From an uncultured Eubacteriales bacterium (GTDB lineage: Bacteria; Bacillota; Clostridia; Peptostreptococcales; Anaerovoracaceae): a stretch of 64,000 bases of DNA. The translations under genes and the position numbers were made by a program. Of the stretch, positions 25,264 through 35,687 are shown piece by piece (positions within the stretch are counted from its first letter, which is position 1; each line of letters begins with the position of its first letter). The stretch lies in assembly GCA_900315485.1 (NCBI GenBank), contig OMZI01000001.1:62001-126000 (forward strand), read 5' to 3'. The notes under the pieces are model-generated. The model searched no databases and was not told the DNA's origin. It saw only the letters and a program-made list of their open reading frames with translations.

Positions 25264-25269
25264 GCCGCC

Positions 25270-25686
25270 TTACTCCTCACTCTTATTCTGTGAACTGAGA
25301 TACTTGTCGATCTTGCTCAGGACGGAGTTTACGAATGCGTAGGACTTCTCGTCACTGAATCTCTTTGACATCTTGACAGCCTCATTGATTGAGACGCTGC
25401 CCGGGATCGAATCGACATACATCATCTCCGCTACAGCCGTTCTGAGTATGGCAAGGTCTGTACGTGCCACACGGTCGAATGACCACTTGTCGAGGTTGGC
25501 TTTGATGATATCATCGATCTCCCCTATGTGATCTCTTACAGCCTCGAGTGTAGCTACAGCCTGAGGCTTGTTCATTATCTTCACGTTTTCATCTACCGGG
25601 CTTGCCTTCCCGTAATCGAACTCTCCGGTAATATCCATCTGGTAGATGAGCTGCATTGTCTTTTCTCTTATTTCTTCTCTGTTCAT
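25270..25686 (-). CDS. nusB: Transcription antitermination factor NusB
   Basis: 138 residues. REEIREKTMQLIYQMDITGE at the start and the C-terminal VSINEAVKMSKRFSDEKSYAF VNSVLSKI block are the NusB signatures. It binds boxA RNA with S10 in rRNA antitermination. It follows the Asp23 gene with no gap, the usual order in Clostridia. Confidence 0.95.
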   Translation of the reverse strand: MNREEIREKTMQLIYQMDITGEFDYGKASPVDENVKIMNKPQAVATLEAVRDHIGEIDDIIKANLDKWSFDRVARTDLAILRTAVAEMMYVDSIPGSVSINEAVKMSKRFSDEKSYAFVNSVLSKIDKYLSSQNKSEE

Positions 25687-26025
25687 TTATGACTCCTGGT
25701 TGCCTGGATCTCTTTCGTCTATGCCTTCGACTGTAATGTTTACAGCCCTGATCTCAAGTCCTGTTTCTGATTCTATATTGTTCTTGACCTTGGTCTGTAT
25801 GTCATAGCAAAGTTGCGGGATGTTGACGCCGAAGTATACGATGATATCCAGATTGATCGTTATAAGTTCGTCTTCCGTCGTCACTCTGATTCCCGGATTG
25901 ATGAGTCCTCTGCCGAAAGCTGTCTGGATGTTCTCCGTAAGAGAGGCATCGGCAAAGCGGCTGACATCTTCAAATGCGAGGACTTCCTTCTCTATGAGCT
26001 CTATGAATTTTACATCATCATTCAT
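25687..26025 (-). CDS. Asp23/Gls24-family protein
   Basis: 112 residues. The core INLDIIVYFGVNIPQLCYDI followed by VKNNIESETGLEIRAVNITV is the Asp23 (DUF322) fold. In Firmicutes this group includes AmaP partners at the envelope and the short YqhY-type protein encoded beside nusB, which this is by position. YqhY is linked to acetyl-CoA carboxylase control in Bacillus; that is family knowledge, not visible here. It overlaps the upstream CBS gene by 8 bases. Confidence 0.88.
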   Translation of the reverse strand: MNDDVKFIELIEKEVLAFEDVSRFADASLTENIQTAFGRGLINPGIRVTTEDELITINLDIIVYFGVNIPQLCYDIQTKVKNNIESETGLEIRAVNITVEGIDERDPGNQES

Positions 26026-27319
26026 CTTCTTCGTCCTTCGGTTCGAGCTTCACTATGCGGATCTTCTCTATTCTTCTGTCCTTGACCTTGAGGATCGTGA
26101 ACTCATAATCCTCGTATCTTACAGGCTCATACTTCACCCGTTCCTTAGGAATCTCACCCATAAGGTCGATGATGAAGCCTCCGATCGTTTCGCTGGTCTC
26201 GGATTCAAGCTCAACATCCGTCTCTTCTTCAAGATCGTCAAGATACACATTGCCGTCGACGATAAATGTATTATCGTCGATTTTCTCGATTATCCTGTCT
26301 TCTTCGTCAAATTCATCGTCGATATCGCCTACGATCTGCTCGATGATATCCTCAACTGTGACAATACCACTGAATCCGCCGTATTCATCGATCAGGATCG
26401 CGAGGTGCTGTCTGTTGATCTGAAGCTCACGGAACAGTGCGTCGATATTCTTGGTCTCCGGTACGAAATACGCAGGTCTCAGAAGCTTCTTGAGATTGAT
26501 GTTGTCAAAACCCTTCCGTGTAGCGTTGTACAGATAATCCTTGATGTGAAGTATGCCGACAATGTTGTCAGGATCGCCCTTGTAGACAGGGATCCTGGAG
26601 TGAGTCAGCTCCATCATCTCATCGAAGTATTCGCTTCTGTCATCATCGAGGTCGATCATGAATACGTCCGTACGCGGAGTCATGATCTCATAAGCAAGCA
26701 GGTCGTCGAACTCGAATATGGAGTCGATCATCCTGCGGCCTTCCTCCTTGATCTCGCCTGATTCCTGACCTCTGTCAAGCATGGACATGACTTTGTCTTC
26801 TGAGAAATAGGAATCATCGACATCTGTTTTCTTTCCCATTATCTTCAGGAAGACATTGGCAATGCCTTTGCAGATCCATACGAGCGGGAATGTGATCACA
26901 TATATGAACTGCTGAAAGCCGATCAGCTTCACACCGGTCTCTTCGCTTGACTGGGCGGCTATCTTCTTCGGAAGAATGTCGCTCAGGGAAGTGTAGATGA
27001 TGTAAAAACCGAGGTTGCAGGCTGCAAGCAGCGGTGCGCTTACGCGCTGATACATGACAACATTGAAGATCATGAACGCTGCAATGATACTGATGAAGCT
27101 TGCTGCATGATCGGCGTAATGATACTTTGAAGGTTTTGCAAGAAAACCGGTAACGGCCTGAAGCCTTTTGTTTTCAGGCTCATCCTCGAGCATTTCCTTG
27201 ATCGCATTGCGGTCGATATAATCAAGAGCTCTCTTGGAAGCTACTACCAGAGAGTTGATGATCATTATCACCACGATCATACATACGGGTATATATAACG
27301 GCCAACTGTCATCGGTCAT
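26018..27319 (-). CDS. CNNM/HlyC-CorC-type membrane protein with CBS pair
   Basis: 433 residues. A DUF21/CNNM transmembrane region (about 1-170; segments LYIPVCMIVVIMIINSLVVA, ASFISIIAAFMIFNVVM, LLAACNLGFYIIYTSLSDI and FQQFIYVITFPLVWICKGIA) is followed by a CBS pair (about 210-330, IMTPRTDVFMIDLDDD and LIDEYGGFSGIVTVEDIIEQ) and a CorC_HlyC domain. Family members move or regulate Mg2+/Co2+ or Na+; the old name hemolysin is misleading. The transported ion cannot be told. Confidence 0.92.
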   Translation of the reverse strand: MTDDSWPLYIPVCMIVVIMIINSLVVASKRALDYIDRNAIKEMLEDEPENKRLQAVTGFLAKPSKYHYADHAASFISIIAAFMIFNVVMYQRVSAPLLAACNLGFYIIYTSLSDILPKKIAAQSSEETGVKLIGFQQFIYVITFPLVWICKGIANVFLKIMGKKTDVDDSYFSEDKVMSMLDRGQESGEIKEEGRRMIDSIFEFDDLLAYEIMTPRTDVFMIDLDDDRSEYFDEMMELTHSRIPVYKGDPDNIVGILHIKDYLYNATRKGFDNINLKKLLRPAYFVPETKNIDALFRELQINRQHLAILIDEYGGFSGIVTVEDIIEQIVGDIDDEFDEEDRIIEKIDDNTFIVDGNVYLDDLEEETDVELESETSETIGGFIIDLMGEIPKERVKYEPVRYEDYEFTILKVKDRRIEKIRIVKLEPKDEEDE

Positions 27320-27346
27320 GGTTATTACTGCCTTTCTTATTTAAGA

Positions 27347-28591
27347 CTACTGGTCTTTCTTCCTGCGCATGATGAAGTTCTCTTCCGGAACGCGTTTGAA
27401 TCTGATCTTCAGTATCTGCTGAGGATGAGGTGCGCTCTCAACCGGGTTGCCTTCTTCATCGTACATCTCTTCTATAACTTCTTCGTAGTATGGTGTCATC
27501 GGGCCGAATATCTCGATCGTGTCGCCTACCGAGAATTTGTTTCTCTGCTCTACAGTGGTAAGACCTGTCTTCTCATCTGTAGTCCTGACAAGACCGACGA
27601 ATGAATAGTCTCTTGTATAGTCGCTCGTCAGGTAGTTCTGATCCTTGTCTGTCGGCTTGTGATAGTAGAAGCCGTGAGTGAACTCGCGGTGGCTTGCCTT
27701 GCAGAGCTCGGCAAAATCCGTAGGATCATAGACGTAATTATCAGGATCCGCTAGGTACTTGTCTATCGCTGACCTGTAGGCAGATACTACTGTAGCGACG
27801 TAGTACATCGACTTCATCCTGCCCTCGATCTTGAAGGATGTGACTCCGGCGTTTACAAGATCAGGGATGCAGTCGATCATGCACAGATCCCTTGAATTCA
27901 TGATGTAGCTGCCGCGTGCATCCTCTTCGATCGGATAGTATTCCCCCGGTCTCTGCTCTTCAACGAGTGAATATTTCCATCTGCACGGATGAGTGCAGGC
28001 ACCCCTGTTCGCATCTCTGCCGGCCATGAAGTTGCTGAGAAGGCATCTGCCGGAATATGAGATGCACATTGCCCCGTGCATGAATGCTTCTATCTCAATA
28101 TCTTCAGGGAGCTGTCTTCTCATCTCTGTAAGTTCAGCCAGGCTCATCTCTCTTGCAGCAACGATGCGCTTTACACCCTGATTGACCCAGAATGCAGCTG
28201 TGAGGTAGTTTGTGGTATTGGCCTGAGTTGAGAGATGGATCTCGGCATCCGGTATCTGCTCCTTTATAAGCCCCATAACGCCCGGATCTGACACGAGAAA
28301 TGCGTCAATTGGAATATCTTTGATTTTGCCTATATAGTCTCTCAGAACCGGAATATCGTCGTTGTGGGCATATATATTCAGTGTCATGTATCCCTTGCAG
28401 CCGTGATCGTGGATGAAATCCATGGCTTCCCTGATCTCATCAACACTGAGATTGCCGGCTCCTGCCCTGAGGCTTCCGATCTGTCCGCCGAAGTATACGG
28501 CGTCGGCACCGAATAAGATAGCAGTCCTGAGTTTTTCCATGTCTCCTGCAGGTGCGAGGAGTTCAAGTTTCAAATCTTTTCTGTCAGTCAT
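27347..28591 (-). CDS. trhP: U32-family tRNA hydroxylation protein (TrhP-like)
   Basis: 414 residues. The U32 TIM barrel starts LELLAPAGDMEKLRTAILFG. MHGAMCISYSGRCLLSNFMA and GACTHPCRWKYS give the cysteines of the family's Fe-S site, and FKIEGRMKSMYYVATVVSAYR is the classical U32 signature. In Bacillus, TrhP1/TrhP2 (YrrN/YrrO) hydroxylate U34 of tRNA and TrmR (YrrM) then methylates it. Here a single trhP overlaps the trmR-like gene by 8 bases, with mltG (yrrL) just before, the same order as in Bacillus, so the tRNA role is likelier than collagenase, the old name. Confidence 0.88.
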   Translation of the reverse strand: MTDRKDLKLELLAPAGDMEKLRTAILFGADAVYFGGQIGSLRAGAGNLSVDEIREAMDFIHDHGCKGYMTLNIYAHNDDIPVLRDYIGKIKDIPIDAFLVSDPGVMGLIKEQIPDAEIHLSTQANTTNYLTAAFWVNQGVKRIVAAREMSLAELTEMRRQLPEDIEIEAFMHGAMCISYSGRCLLSNFMAGRDANRGACTHPCRWKYSLVEEQRPGEYYPIEEDARGSYIMNSRDLCMIDCIPDLVNAGVTSFKIEGRMKSMYYVATVVSAYRSAIDKYLADPDNYVYDPTDFAELCKASHREFTHGFYYHKPTDKDQNYLTSDYTRDYSFVGLVRTTDEKTGLTTVEQRNKFSVGDTIEIFGPMTPYYEEVIEEMYDEEGNPVESAPHPQQILKIRFKRVPEENFIMRRKKDQ

Positions 28592-29252
28592 TTAGTCTGA
28601 TAACGGCCAGTCCGTCACCGCTCGAAAGCAGTGAAACGGTCAGGTCTTCCCTTTCGTTTATATAATCTATGAACATACGCATGTACTTGACGTTGGTACG
28701 GTGTCTTCTGGCACCCTCATATGACCTGTCTACCGTCCATCCATGCATAAGAATATTGTCGCATACGATAATAGAGCCGGGCCTCGTAAGCTGCTCAGCT
28801 CTGTCGAAGAACTCTCTGTAATGGCTCTTCCCTGCGTCTATAAAAACAAAGTCAAACGGCTCTGCGCTGCCTGACTTCTGTTCCTCTATCATCCGGTCAA
28901 GAACCTTGTCGGCGTCACCTGTGCGGAAGTCTATCCTGCTGCCTTCAGGTCTGGATGCAAAATTCTCCTCGGCAACAGGGATCATGTGCTCGTTCCTGTC
29001 GATGGTCGTAATGCGTGCATCCGGAAGCTTGCGCGCGAAGAACAGCGCTGAATAACCATAGGCAGTCCCTATCTCCAGAACCCTCCGCGGTTTTGTCATC
29101 TCGAGAAGAAGAGACAGAAACGATTCGGTTTCTCTGAGTATAAGAGGAACGTTGTTTTCCTCGTTATATTCGCGGAATGCTCCGAGGTCATCATCGAGAG
29201 GTCTGTAGTGTGAGCTGATATATTCAGTAACTTTATCACTGGTAAAGCTCAT
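28584..29252 (-). CDS. trmR: SAM-dependent O-methyltransferase, probable tRNA 5-hydroxyuridine methyltransferase
   Basis: 222 residues of the class I O-methyltransferase 3 family. The SAM site is RRVLEIGTAYGYSALFFARK; FDFVFIDAGKSHYREFF and IIVCDNILMHG supply the metal-site Asp/Asn residues. Position between mltG and the U32 gene matches Bacillus yrrM (trmR), which makes mo5U34 in tRNA. Alone, the sequence could also be a catechol-type methyltransferase. It overlaps the mltG stop by one base. Confidence 0.85.
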   Translation of the reverse strand: MSFTSDKVTEYISSHYRPLDDDLGAFREYNEENNVPLILRETESFLSLLLEMTKPRRVLEIGTAYGYSALFFARKLPDARITTIDRNEHMIPVAEENFASRPEGSRIDFRTGDADKVLDRMIEEQKSGSAEPFDFVFIDAGKSHYREFFDRAEQLTRPGSIIVCDNILMHGWTVDRSYEGARRHRTNVKYMRMFIDYINEREDLTVSLLSSGDGLAVIRLND

Positions 29253-30346
29253 CAGTCCTGACCCTCTTCTGAAGACTCTGTCTGAGCGCCTTCCTCCTGC
29301 TCAGCCGCATCCTCCGCAGCTTCATGGTTCCTGCTGTCAAGCTTTTCCTGCCTTGCCTGTGCAGCCTGATTGTATTCCTCAAGAAGAGTATTGTACTCTG
29401 CTTCATCTGAAGTGAATACATGGGTTCCGTCAAGCTTGCTGCTGAGAACATAGTAGATGTCTTCACTGTCCTCAGGATACAGTGCTGCAGTGATAGATGC
29501 CTCGCCCGGTGAACAGAGCGGGACCTCCGGCAGGTCGATCATCTCGAGGTTCAGCTGATTGTGCAGAACCGAAGATATTCTTGCCTTCTCATTGTCTACG
29601 GATGTCTCTTTTTCGATCATCGAAGCAATGACAACTACTTCCCTGACACTGAGTCCGAGCTCATCTGCTCGGGCCCTGTAGTCATCGTTGAAGAAGTTAC
29701 TGAAGCTGTCCAGCATCGTCATGATGATCATCGTCTCGTCAGCTTCGGTATCCAGCCTGTAAGTTCCCGGAAGAAGGAAGCCTTCGATCTGAGCTGCTCC
29801 GTCCACGTCTTTTCCGATAAAGTCAATATCCTGGAGGAACGGATCTGAAGCAGCCTTCATGAACGCATCCTTGTCGCCGAAACCGTCTCTTGAAAGCGAC
29901 GTGAATGTCTGGTCTTCAGTAAAGCCGTCCGGGATAATAAACCCGTTAAGGGTAACGTTTCCCTTGCATATCGCCTTGGCAATGGATACAGAATCCATTG
30001 AAGGAGACAGATAATAGGTTCCCGGCTTGATTTCCGTCTGCAGAGCCATTCTGGATACAAGGCTGAATCTTGAAGAACTCTCAACGATGCCGGCCTCTTC
30101 GAGCCTTTCCGCTGCAGCCTTCAGGTCATCGCCCTCCTCTATCGTGACAGATGTGTACTCATTTCTTGTTCTGTCAAACGGCTTCTGCATTATATTGAAA
30201 AAAATAAGAACAGCAAAAACTACCGCTATGATCACAGCTATGATACGAAGCGGTTTGTGGAATCTTTTGTGGATACGGGCTATGCCCGGTTCCTTTGCAG
30301 CGGTAGTTTTGCCCAGGATCTCTTCCTGATTACTTGGATCTTCCAA
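29252..30346 (-). CDS. mltG: Endolytic murein transglycosylase
   Basis: 364 residues from a TTG at 30346 that sits 6 bases after AGGAG and overlaps the efp end by 17 bases; the frame is open further up, inside efp, with no ribosome site. A basic cytoplasmic tail precedes one membrane segment ([19 protein letters not shown]). The YceG domain has a LysM-like part ([20 protein letters not shown]) and the catalytic Glu in [20 protein letters not shown]. The C-terminus is a Glu/Gln-rich tail. It cuts nascent glycan strands and sets their length. Confidence 0.93.
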   Translation of the reverse strand: MEDPSNQEEILGKTTAAKEPGIARIHKRFHKPLRIIAVIIAVVFAVLIFFNIMQKPFDRTRNEYTSVTIEEGDDLKAAAERLEEAGIVESSSRFSLVSRMALQTEIKPGTYYLSPSMDSVSIAKAICKGNVTLNGFIIPDGFTEDQTFTSLSRDGFGDKDAFMKAASDPFLQDIDFIGKDVDGAAQIEGFLLPGTYRLDTEADETMIIMTMLDSFSNFFNDDYRARADELGLSVREVVVIASMIEKETSVDNEKARISSVLHNQLNLEMIDLPEVPLCSPGEASITAALYPEDSEDIYYVLSSKLDGTHVFTSDEAEYNTLLEEYNQAAQARQEKLDSRNHEAAEDAAEQEEGAQTESSEEGQD

Positions 30347-30890
30347 GATACTCTCCTGTTCTGGTATCAATCTGGATCCTCTCTCCCTCATTGATGAAGA
30401 TAGGAACCTGGATAACAGCACCGGTCTCTACTGTAGCTGCCTTGGTTACGTTTGTAGCAGTGTCTCCCTTGACACCCGGCTCAGTCTCTACTACCTCGAG
30501 GTCTACGAAGTTAGGAGCCTCAACGTCAAAAGCATTGTCCTTGTAGAACTTTACTGTAGCGATGTCATTCTCGCGGATATACTTTACTGCTTCAGCAACG
30601 AGTTCTGCAGTCAGCGGAACCTGATCATATGTGTCCTGATCCATGAAGTAGTACAGCTCGCCGTCATTGTACAGATACTGCATCTGCTTTGTCTCGATGT
30701 GAGCCTTAGGGAACTTGTCGTTAGGGTTGAAAGCTTCTTCTCTTGTAGCACCAGTCAGAATGTTTCTGTACTTGGTTCTTACGAAAGCAGCTCCCTTGCC
30801 CGGCTTGACGTGCTGAAAGTCAAGAACAACGTGCGGCTCTCCGTTCATCTCGAAAGTGATGCCTTTTCTGAAATCGCTAGCATAAATCAT
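30330..30890 (-). CDS. efp: Translation elongation factor P
   Basis: 186 residues, full length, three beta domains. The tip loop is [13 protein letters not shown] with K32, the residue modified in many bacteria (5-aminopentanol in Bacillus). The C-terminal [18 protein letters not shown] is the standard ending. It rescues ribosomes stalled on proline runs. AAAGGT lies before the ATG. Confidence 0.97.
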   Translation of the reverse strand: MIYASDFRKGITFEMNGEPHVVLDFQHVKPGKGAAFVRTKYRNILTGATREEAFNPNDKFPKAHIETKQMQYLYNDGELYYFMDQDTYDQVPLTAELVAEAVKYIRENDIATVKFYKDNAFDVEAPNFVDLEVVETEPGVKGDTATNVTKAATVETGAVIQVPIFINEGERIQIDTRTGEYLGRSK

Positions 30891-30932
30891 AATCTATTAC
30901 CTTTCCTCTCTTAGAAATAGCTATTAATATCA

Positions 30933-31262
30933 TTACTGAAGCCCTACTGCTTCACCTATGATCCTGAATACATCATTCATCATAACAGAGAATGCTGCTT
31001 CTGTCTGCATGAATTTTGCTGCAAGCGGCTTGGTTGCAAGCATAGTGCTCAGACTCTGCATTCTGGACATCATATCAGCATCCGGCTGATTACCTGTCAT
31101 CTGTGCGGTCTGAAGCTAGATCTGAAGCTTCTGCAGCTCGCCGAGCATCTGGGATACATCAGCATCCTGCTCGACTTCTTTTCTCATTCTGTCGAATTCC
31201 TTGAACTCATTGGATTCCTTGATAGCTCTGGCGAGGCCGTGAGCTTCATCATATACGTTCAT
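30933..31262 (-). pseudogene. YlbF/YmcA-family gene interrupted by one in-frame TAG
   Basis: From an ATG with GGAGG five bases upstream the frame reads MNVYDEAHGLARAIKESNEF and KEFDRMRKEVEQDADVSQ, a typical YlbF-family start. It stops at TAG (31116-31118, codon 49) in KLQI*LQTAQM. It then goes on in the same frame for 60 codons (AAKFMQTEAAFSVMMNDVFR) to a TAA. Total 109 codons fits the family (about 110-120). A single CAG-to-TAG change (QLQ expected) would explain it. Relatives act with YmcA/YaaT in RNA maturation by RNase Y; the gene just upstream here is RNase J. It may be a real mutation, a sequencing error, or rarely a suppressed stop. Confidence 0.8.
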
Positions 31263-31270
31263 GGTGCCTC

Positions 31271-33142
31271 CTATACATAAAGTATTATCGGAATTATCAC
31301 AGGATACCTTCCGGTCGTCTTGTAGATGAAAGACTTCATGTCTGATTTGACAGCTCTGGTAAGAGCAGCCTCATCACCTGCAGAACCGTTCTCAGCACAC
31401 CTGCCTATTGTATTGTAGACTATACTGAGCGCTTCATCAAGAAGGTCCTGATGCTCCTGTGCATATACGAATCCCCTCGTACGCAGCTCAGGTACAGCCA
31501 TAAGAGAACCTGACGACTTATCGAGTACCACTGCAACAGTGATAAGTCCTGACTGCGACAGATTCTTACGTTCTCTGAGAACCGCATTTCCGACATCTCC
31601 GATGCCGAGACCGTCTACAAGAACATCTTCACCTGAAGTGAATTCTTTCTTTATCTCTGCCTTCCTGCCGTCTATCTCAAGCGCATCCCCGTTGGCGAGA
31701 ACGAATATGTGATTGGACGGCTGGCCGAGCGACTGTGCAAGTCTTGCGTGCTCAATGAGATGTCTGTACTCACCGTGCGCCGGAAGGAAGAACTTAGGTC
31801 TGATGAGAGTGTGTATCAGCTTGAGCTCTTCGGATGATGCGTGTCCTGATACGTGGACGTCCATCGCGGATGCAAGCACTACCTTGACGTTTTTCTCATA
31901 CAGCTGGTTGACGACCTGGGATATTACCTTCTCGTTTCCCGGGATCGGTGATGATGAGAATACGACTACGTCATTCTTTTTGAGCCTGACTGACTTGTGA
32001 TTGTCATAAGCCATTCTCGTAAGAGCTGACATCGGTTCGCCCTGGCTGCCCGTAGTGATGATCGTGAGATTCCTGTCAGGAATGTTCTTGATATCTGAGA
32101 TCTTCACGAATATCGAGTCAGGAATGTCATCGAGGTATCCGAGTTCACGTGCCAGCGTGAGAACGTTCTCCATGGATCTTCCGGAAACAGCGATCCTTCT
32201 GTGATGCTTCATCGAAGCTTCCATGAAATACTTGATCCTGTGGACGTTCGATGAGAATGTAGCGATGATGATACGCTGCTCGGTGTTGTTGAATATATCA
32301 TCTATCGAACTTCTTACGACAGCTTCAGACGGAGTATAACCCTGTCTCATTACATTGGTGCTGTCGCAGAGAAGAAGATCAACACCTTCATCACCCAGCT
32401 GGGCAAGTCTTCTGAGATCGATGACCTTGCCGTCAAGCGGTGAGTAGTCGATCTTGAAGTCTCCTGTATGGATGATGTGTCCTCCCGGGAATCTGATAGA
32501 GAAAGCCATCGAGTCAGCTATGCTGTGATTGGTCTGTATAGCCTCTATCTTAAATGATCCTACACTGAATATGTCTCCGGCTCTGATGATATGCTTTTCT
32601 GCACTGAGACCGTTTTCCTCAAGCTTATGGTCGATAAGACCCATTGCCAGAGGCGATGCATACACCGGAACGTTCAGCTCCTTGAGAAGGAACGGTACTC
32701 CGCCGATGTGGTCCTCATGTCCGTGCGTTATGATGAGTCCCTTGATCTTGCTGCTGTTCTCCTTGAGATATGTGAAGTCCGGAATGACGATATCTATACC
32801 GAACATCTCATACTCAGGGAATGCAAAACCGCAGTCGACTATAAGGATCTCATCCCTGCATTCGATCAGTGTGCAGTTCTTGCCGATCTCTTTCATGCCG
32901 CCGAGCGGAATGACTCTGTAAGGAACGGTCTCCTGGACTTTATGTTTCTTCTTTCTGTCTGTCCTGGCGATGTTTTCCTTGACACGGCTCGGTCCGCTGG
33001 TGCGGACTCTTGCTGCACTGTTGTTTGTCTTTACGTTTCTTTTCTTTTTATTTCGAGGCTCGGGAACGCTGCTTTTTACGGCAGCTTTCCCTGCGCCGGT
33101 TCTGTTATTTCTTTTTCTGTAGTTGTTCTTAAGTCTTGCCAT
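31271..33142 (-). CDS. rnj: Ribonuclease J
   Basis: 623 residues. A basic Lys/Arg/Asn-rich extension (about 1-70) precedes the metallo-beta-lactamase/beta-CASP core, which starts YRVIPLGGMKEIGKNCTLIE. Metal ligands are in ITHGHEDHIGGVPF and IIHTGDFKID; the beta-CASP motifs include FSSNVHRI, GSQGEPMSAL and HVSGHAS, and the C-terminal domain follows. It is a 5'-3' exo- and endoribonuclease of the RNA degradation machinery. The disordered N-terminal tail is longer than in Bacillus RNase J1 (555 residues) and probably binds RNA. Confidence 0.95.
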   Translation of the reverse strand: MARLKNNYRKRNNRTGAGKAAVKSSVPEPRNKKKRNVKTNNSAARVRTSGPSRVKENIARTDRKKKHKVQETVPYRVIPLGGMKEIGKNCTLIECRDEILIVDCGFAFPEYEMFGIDIVIPDFTYLKENSSKIKGLIITHGHEDHIGGVPFLLKELNVPVYASPLAMGLIDHKLEENGLSAEKHIIRAGDIFSVGSFKIEAIQTNHSIADSMAFSIRFPGGHIIHTGDFKIDYSPLDGKVIDLRRLAQLGDEGVDLLLCDSTNVMRQGYTPSEAVVRSSIDDIFNNTEQRIIIATFSSNVHRIKYFMEASMKHHRRIAVSGRSMENVLTLARELGYLDDIPDSIFVKISDIKNIPDRNLTIITTGSQGEPMSALTRMAYDNHKSVRLKKNDVVVFSSSPIPGNEKVISQVVNQLYEKNVKVVLASAMDVHVSGHASSEELKLIHTLIRPKFFLPAHGEYRHLIEHARLAQSLGQPSNHIFVLANGDALEIDGRKAEIKKEFTSGEDVLVDGLGIGDVGNAVLRERKNLSQSGLITVAVVLDKSSGSLMAVPELRTRGFVYAQEHQDLLDEALSIVYNTIGRCAENGSAGDEAALTRAVKSDMKSFIYKTTGRYPVIIPIILYV

Positions 33143-33156
33143 ATTATTTTCGGCCG

Positions 33157-35658
33157 CTACTTAACTACGAAGTTGACGATTCTGTTAGGAACAACGATTA
33201 CTTTTACTATGTTCTTTCCTTCAGTCGCCTCTTTGACCTTTTCGAGTTCTCTGGCGGCCTGTTCTGTTACCTCCTTGCTTGAATTGTTCGGCAGCAGGAG
33301 CTTGTCCTTGAGCTTGCCGTTTACCTGAACGATGATCTCGATCTCATCCTTGACGAGTGCCGATTCATCGCATGCCGGCCATGCATGGCTGTAAAGCCTG
33401 TCTTCGTGGCCGAGCTGATTCCACATTTCCTCAGTGATGTGAGGAGTGAACGGATTGAGGACTACGAGAAGTGTCTCGATAGCCTTGTTGAACAGAGGCA
33501 GGTTCATTTCTGCGCTCTGTTTGTATTTGTACATCTCGTTAACGAGTTCCATGATCGATGCGATAGCAGTGTTGAAGTTGAATCTTCCGCCGGCATCCTC
33601 GCTTACCTTCTTGATGGTAACGTTGATCATGTAGTTGAGATTCTTGTCGTCTGAATTTGCAACAACAGGTTCAGCGAATTCTCTCTGATCGCCTCTGATG
33701 TCGTTTATATATTCGCAGACAAGTCTGTAAACTCTGTTGAGGAATCTGTAGCTGCCCTCTACTCCCTCATCTGACCAGTCGAGTTCCTTTTCAGGAGGTG
33801 CTGCGAAGAGGATGAAGAGTCTTGCAGTATCTGATCCGTATTTAGCCTGAATTTCTGCAGGGCTTACGACGTTGCCGAGGGACTTGGACATTTTGGCCTT
33901 GACATAATTGCCTTCGCTGTCATTGTATCCCTTGATTACCATTCCCTGTGTGAGCAGGTTTCTGAACGGTTCTTCGCTGTCGGTAAGTCCGAGATCATGC
34001 AGTACCATCTGGAAGAATCTTGCATACATTAGGTGGAGAATAGCGTGCTCTACTCCGCCGATGTACTGGTCAACGTTCATCCAGTAGTCAACTTTCTTCT
34101 TATCGAATGCGGTCTCATCATTGTGAGCGTCGCAGTATCTGAGGAAGTACCATGAAGAATCGAGGAATGTATCCATGGTATCGATCTCACGCTCAGCATC
34201 TCCGCCGCACTTAGGGCACTTGCATGCTCGGAATGTCTTGGAGGTTGTGAGAGGAGAATCTCCCTTGCCTGTGAACTCTACATCTGTCGGAAGAAGTACC
34301 GGCAGATTGTGCTCATCTTCAGGAACCCATCCGCACTTCTCGCAGTAGATCATAGGTATAGGTGTTCCCCAGTATCTCTGCCTGCTGATGAGCCAGTCTC
34401 TCAGCTTGTAATTTACAGTCTTATGACCGAGTCCCTTTTCCTCAAGGTCTTCCGTTATCTTTTTGATGGCTTCCTTGTTGTTCATTCCGCTGTATTCGCC
34501 GGAGTTGATCATTGTTCCTTCAGCGATGGCAGCTTCTGTGAGGTTGTCAAGATCTACGTCAGGAACATCGACTACAGGGATGATATCCAGATCAAATGCT
34601 TTTGCAAATTCAAAGTCTCTCTGGTCATGAGCAGGTACAGCCATGATCGCACCTGTTCCGTAGTCCATGAGTACATAGTCGGAAATGAAGATAGGAACCT
34701 TCTTGCCGTTTACAGGATTGACTGCATAGCGTCCGATGAATTCACCTGTCTTCTCCTTAGTGAGTGATGTTCTTTCGAGCTCGGACTTATGAGCACTTGC
34801 CTCAACATAAGCCTTTACAGCAGCTTCGTATTCTGTTCCTTCGGTAAGCTCGGAGACATATGGATGCTCCGGAGACATTACCATGTATGTTACACCGAAA
34901 AGTGTGTCAGGACGTGTTGTATAAACAACGAGATCCTTGTCGAATCCATCGATAGCGAATGTGACTTCAGCACCTTCTGATCTTCCGATCCAGTTCTTCT
35001 GCATGGACTTGACCTTGTCAGGCCATCCAGAAAGCTCATCGAGATTGTTCAGAAGTCTGTCAGCATAGTCGGTGATCTTGAGATACCACTGGCTGAGGTG
35101 CTTCTTGGTAACAGGTGTATGGCAGCGCTCACAGCAGCCGTCAACTACCTGCTCGTTAGCAAGTACTGTCTGGCAGTCAGGACACCAGTTGACCGGGTTG
35201 TCCTTCTTGTATGCGAGTCCCTTTTTGTAGAACTGGATGAAGATCCACTGCATCCATCTGTAGTAGTCAGGCTTGCATGTGGCAACTTCCCTGTCCCAGT
35301 CATAGCTGAGTCCGAGAGACTTGAGCTGTTCTCTCATGTCGTTCATGTTCTCGTTGGTCCATGTGAAAGGATGGATGCCGTTCTTGATAGCAGCATTCTC
35401 AGCAGGAAGACCGAATGAATCCCAGCCCATCGGATGAAGGACATTGAAGCCGTCCATCTTCTTGAATCTGGCAATAACATCGCCGATCGAGTAGTTCCTT
35501 ACATGCCCCATGTGAAGTTTGCCTGAAGGATAAGGGAACATTTCAAGTACATAGTACTTTTCCTTATCATAGTCCTCGGTTGTCCTGAAAGCGTTTTCTT
35601 CCTCCCAGATCTTCTGCCACTTCTTTTCGATGGCAGTGAAGTCGTATTTGTCACGCAT
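33157..35658 (-). CDS. leuS: Leucyl-tRNA synthetase
   Basis: 833 residues. Class I motifs are present: HMGH in [18 protein letters not shown] and KMSKS in [15 protein letters not shown]. The editing (CP1) domain has [14 protein letters not shown] and the [19 protein letters not shown] site. A zinc-ribbon-like CEKCGWVPE and CKCPKCGG lies in the insertion. No T-box leader is seen; it follows rsfS by 29 bp. Two tRNA-Leu genes lie at 47.4-47.6 kb. Confidence 0.98.
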   Translation of the reverse strand: MRDKYDFTAIEKKWQKIWEEENAFRTTEDYDKEKYYVLEMFPYPSGKLHMGHVRNYSIGDVIARFKKMDGFNVLHPMGWDSFGLPAENAAIKNGIHPFTWTNENMNDMREQLKSLGLSYDWDREVATCKPDYYRWMQWIFIQFYKKGLAYKKDNPVNWCPDCQTVLANEQVVDGCCERCHTPVTKKHLSQWYLKITDYADRLLNNLDELSGWPDKVKSMQKNWIGRSEGAEVTFAIDGFDKDLVVYTTRPDTLFGVTYMVMSPEHPYVSELTEGTEYEAAVKAYVEASAHKSELERTSLTKEKTGEFIGRYAVNPVNGKKVPIFISDYVLMDYGTGAIMAVPAHDQRDFEFAKAFDLDIIPVVDVPDVDLDNLTEAAIAEGTMINSGEYSGMNNKEAIKKITEDLEEKGLGHKTVNYKLRDWLISRQRYWGTPIPMIYCEKCGWVPEDEHNLPVLLPTDVEFTGKGDSPLTTSKTFRACKCPKCGGDAEREIDTMDTFLDSSWYFLRYCDAHNDETAFDKKKVDYWMNVDQYIGGVEHAILHLMYARFFQMVLHDLGLTDSEEPFRNLLTQGMVIKGYNDSEGNYVKAKMSKSLGNVVSPAEIQAKYGSDTARLFILFAAPPEKELDWSDEGVEGSYRFLNRVYRLVCEYINDIRGDQREFAEPVVANSDDKNLNYMINVTIKKVSEDAGGRFNFNTAIASIMELVNEMYKYKQSAEMNLPLFNKAIETLLVVLNPFTPHITEEMWNQLGHEDRLYSHAWPACDESALVKDEIEIIVQVNGKLKDKLLLPNNSSKEVTEQAARELEKVKEATEGKNIVKVIVVPNRIVNFVVK

Positions 35659-35687
35659 GTCGATAGTTCTCCTTGTTTGTTTTATCT

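Noticed and set aside
25820..26761. 313-codon plus-strand frame
   Set aside because: It is the antisense of the CBS and Asp23 genes; Val/Ile/Asp-rich composition is a mirror of the coding strand.
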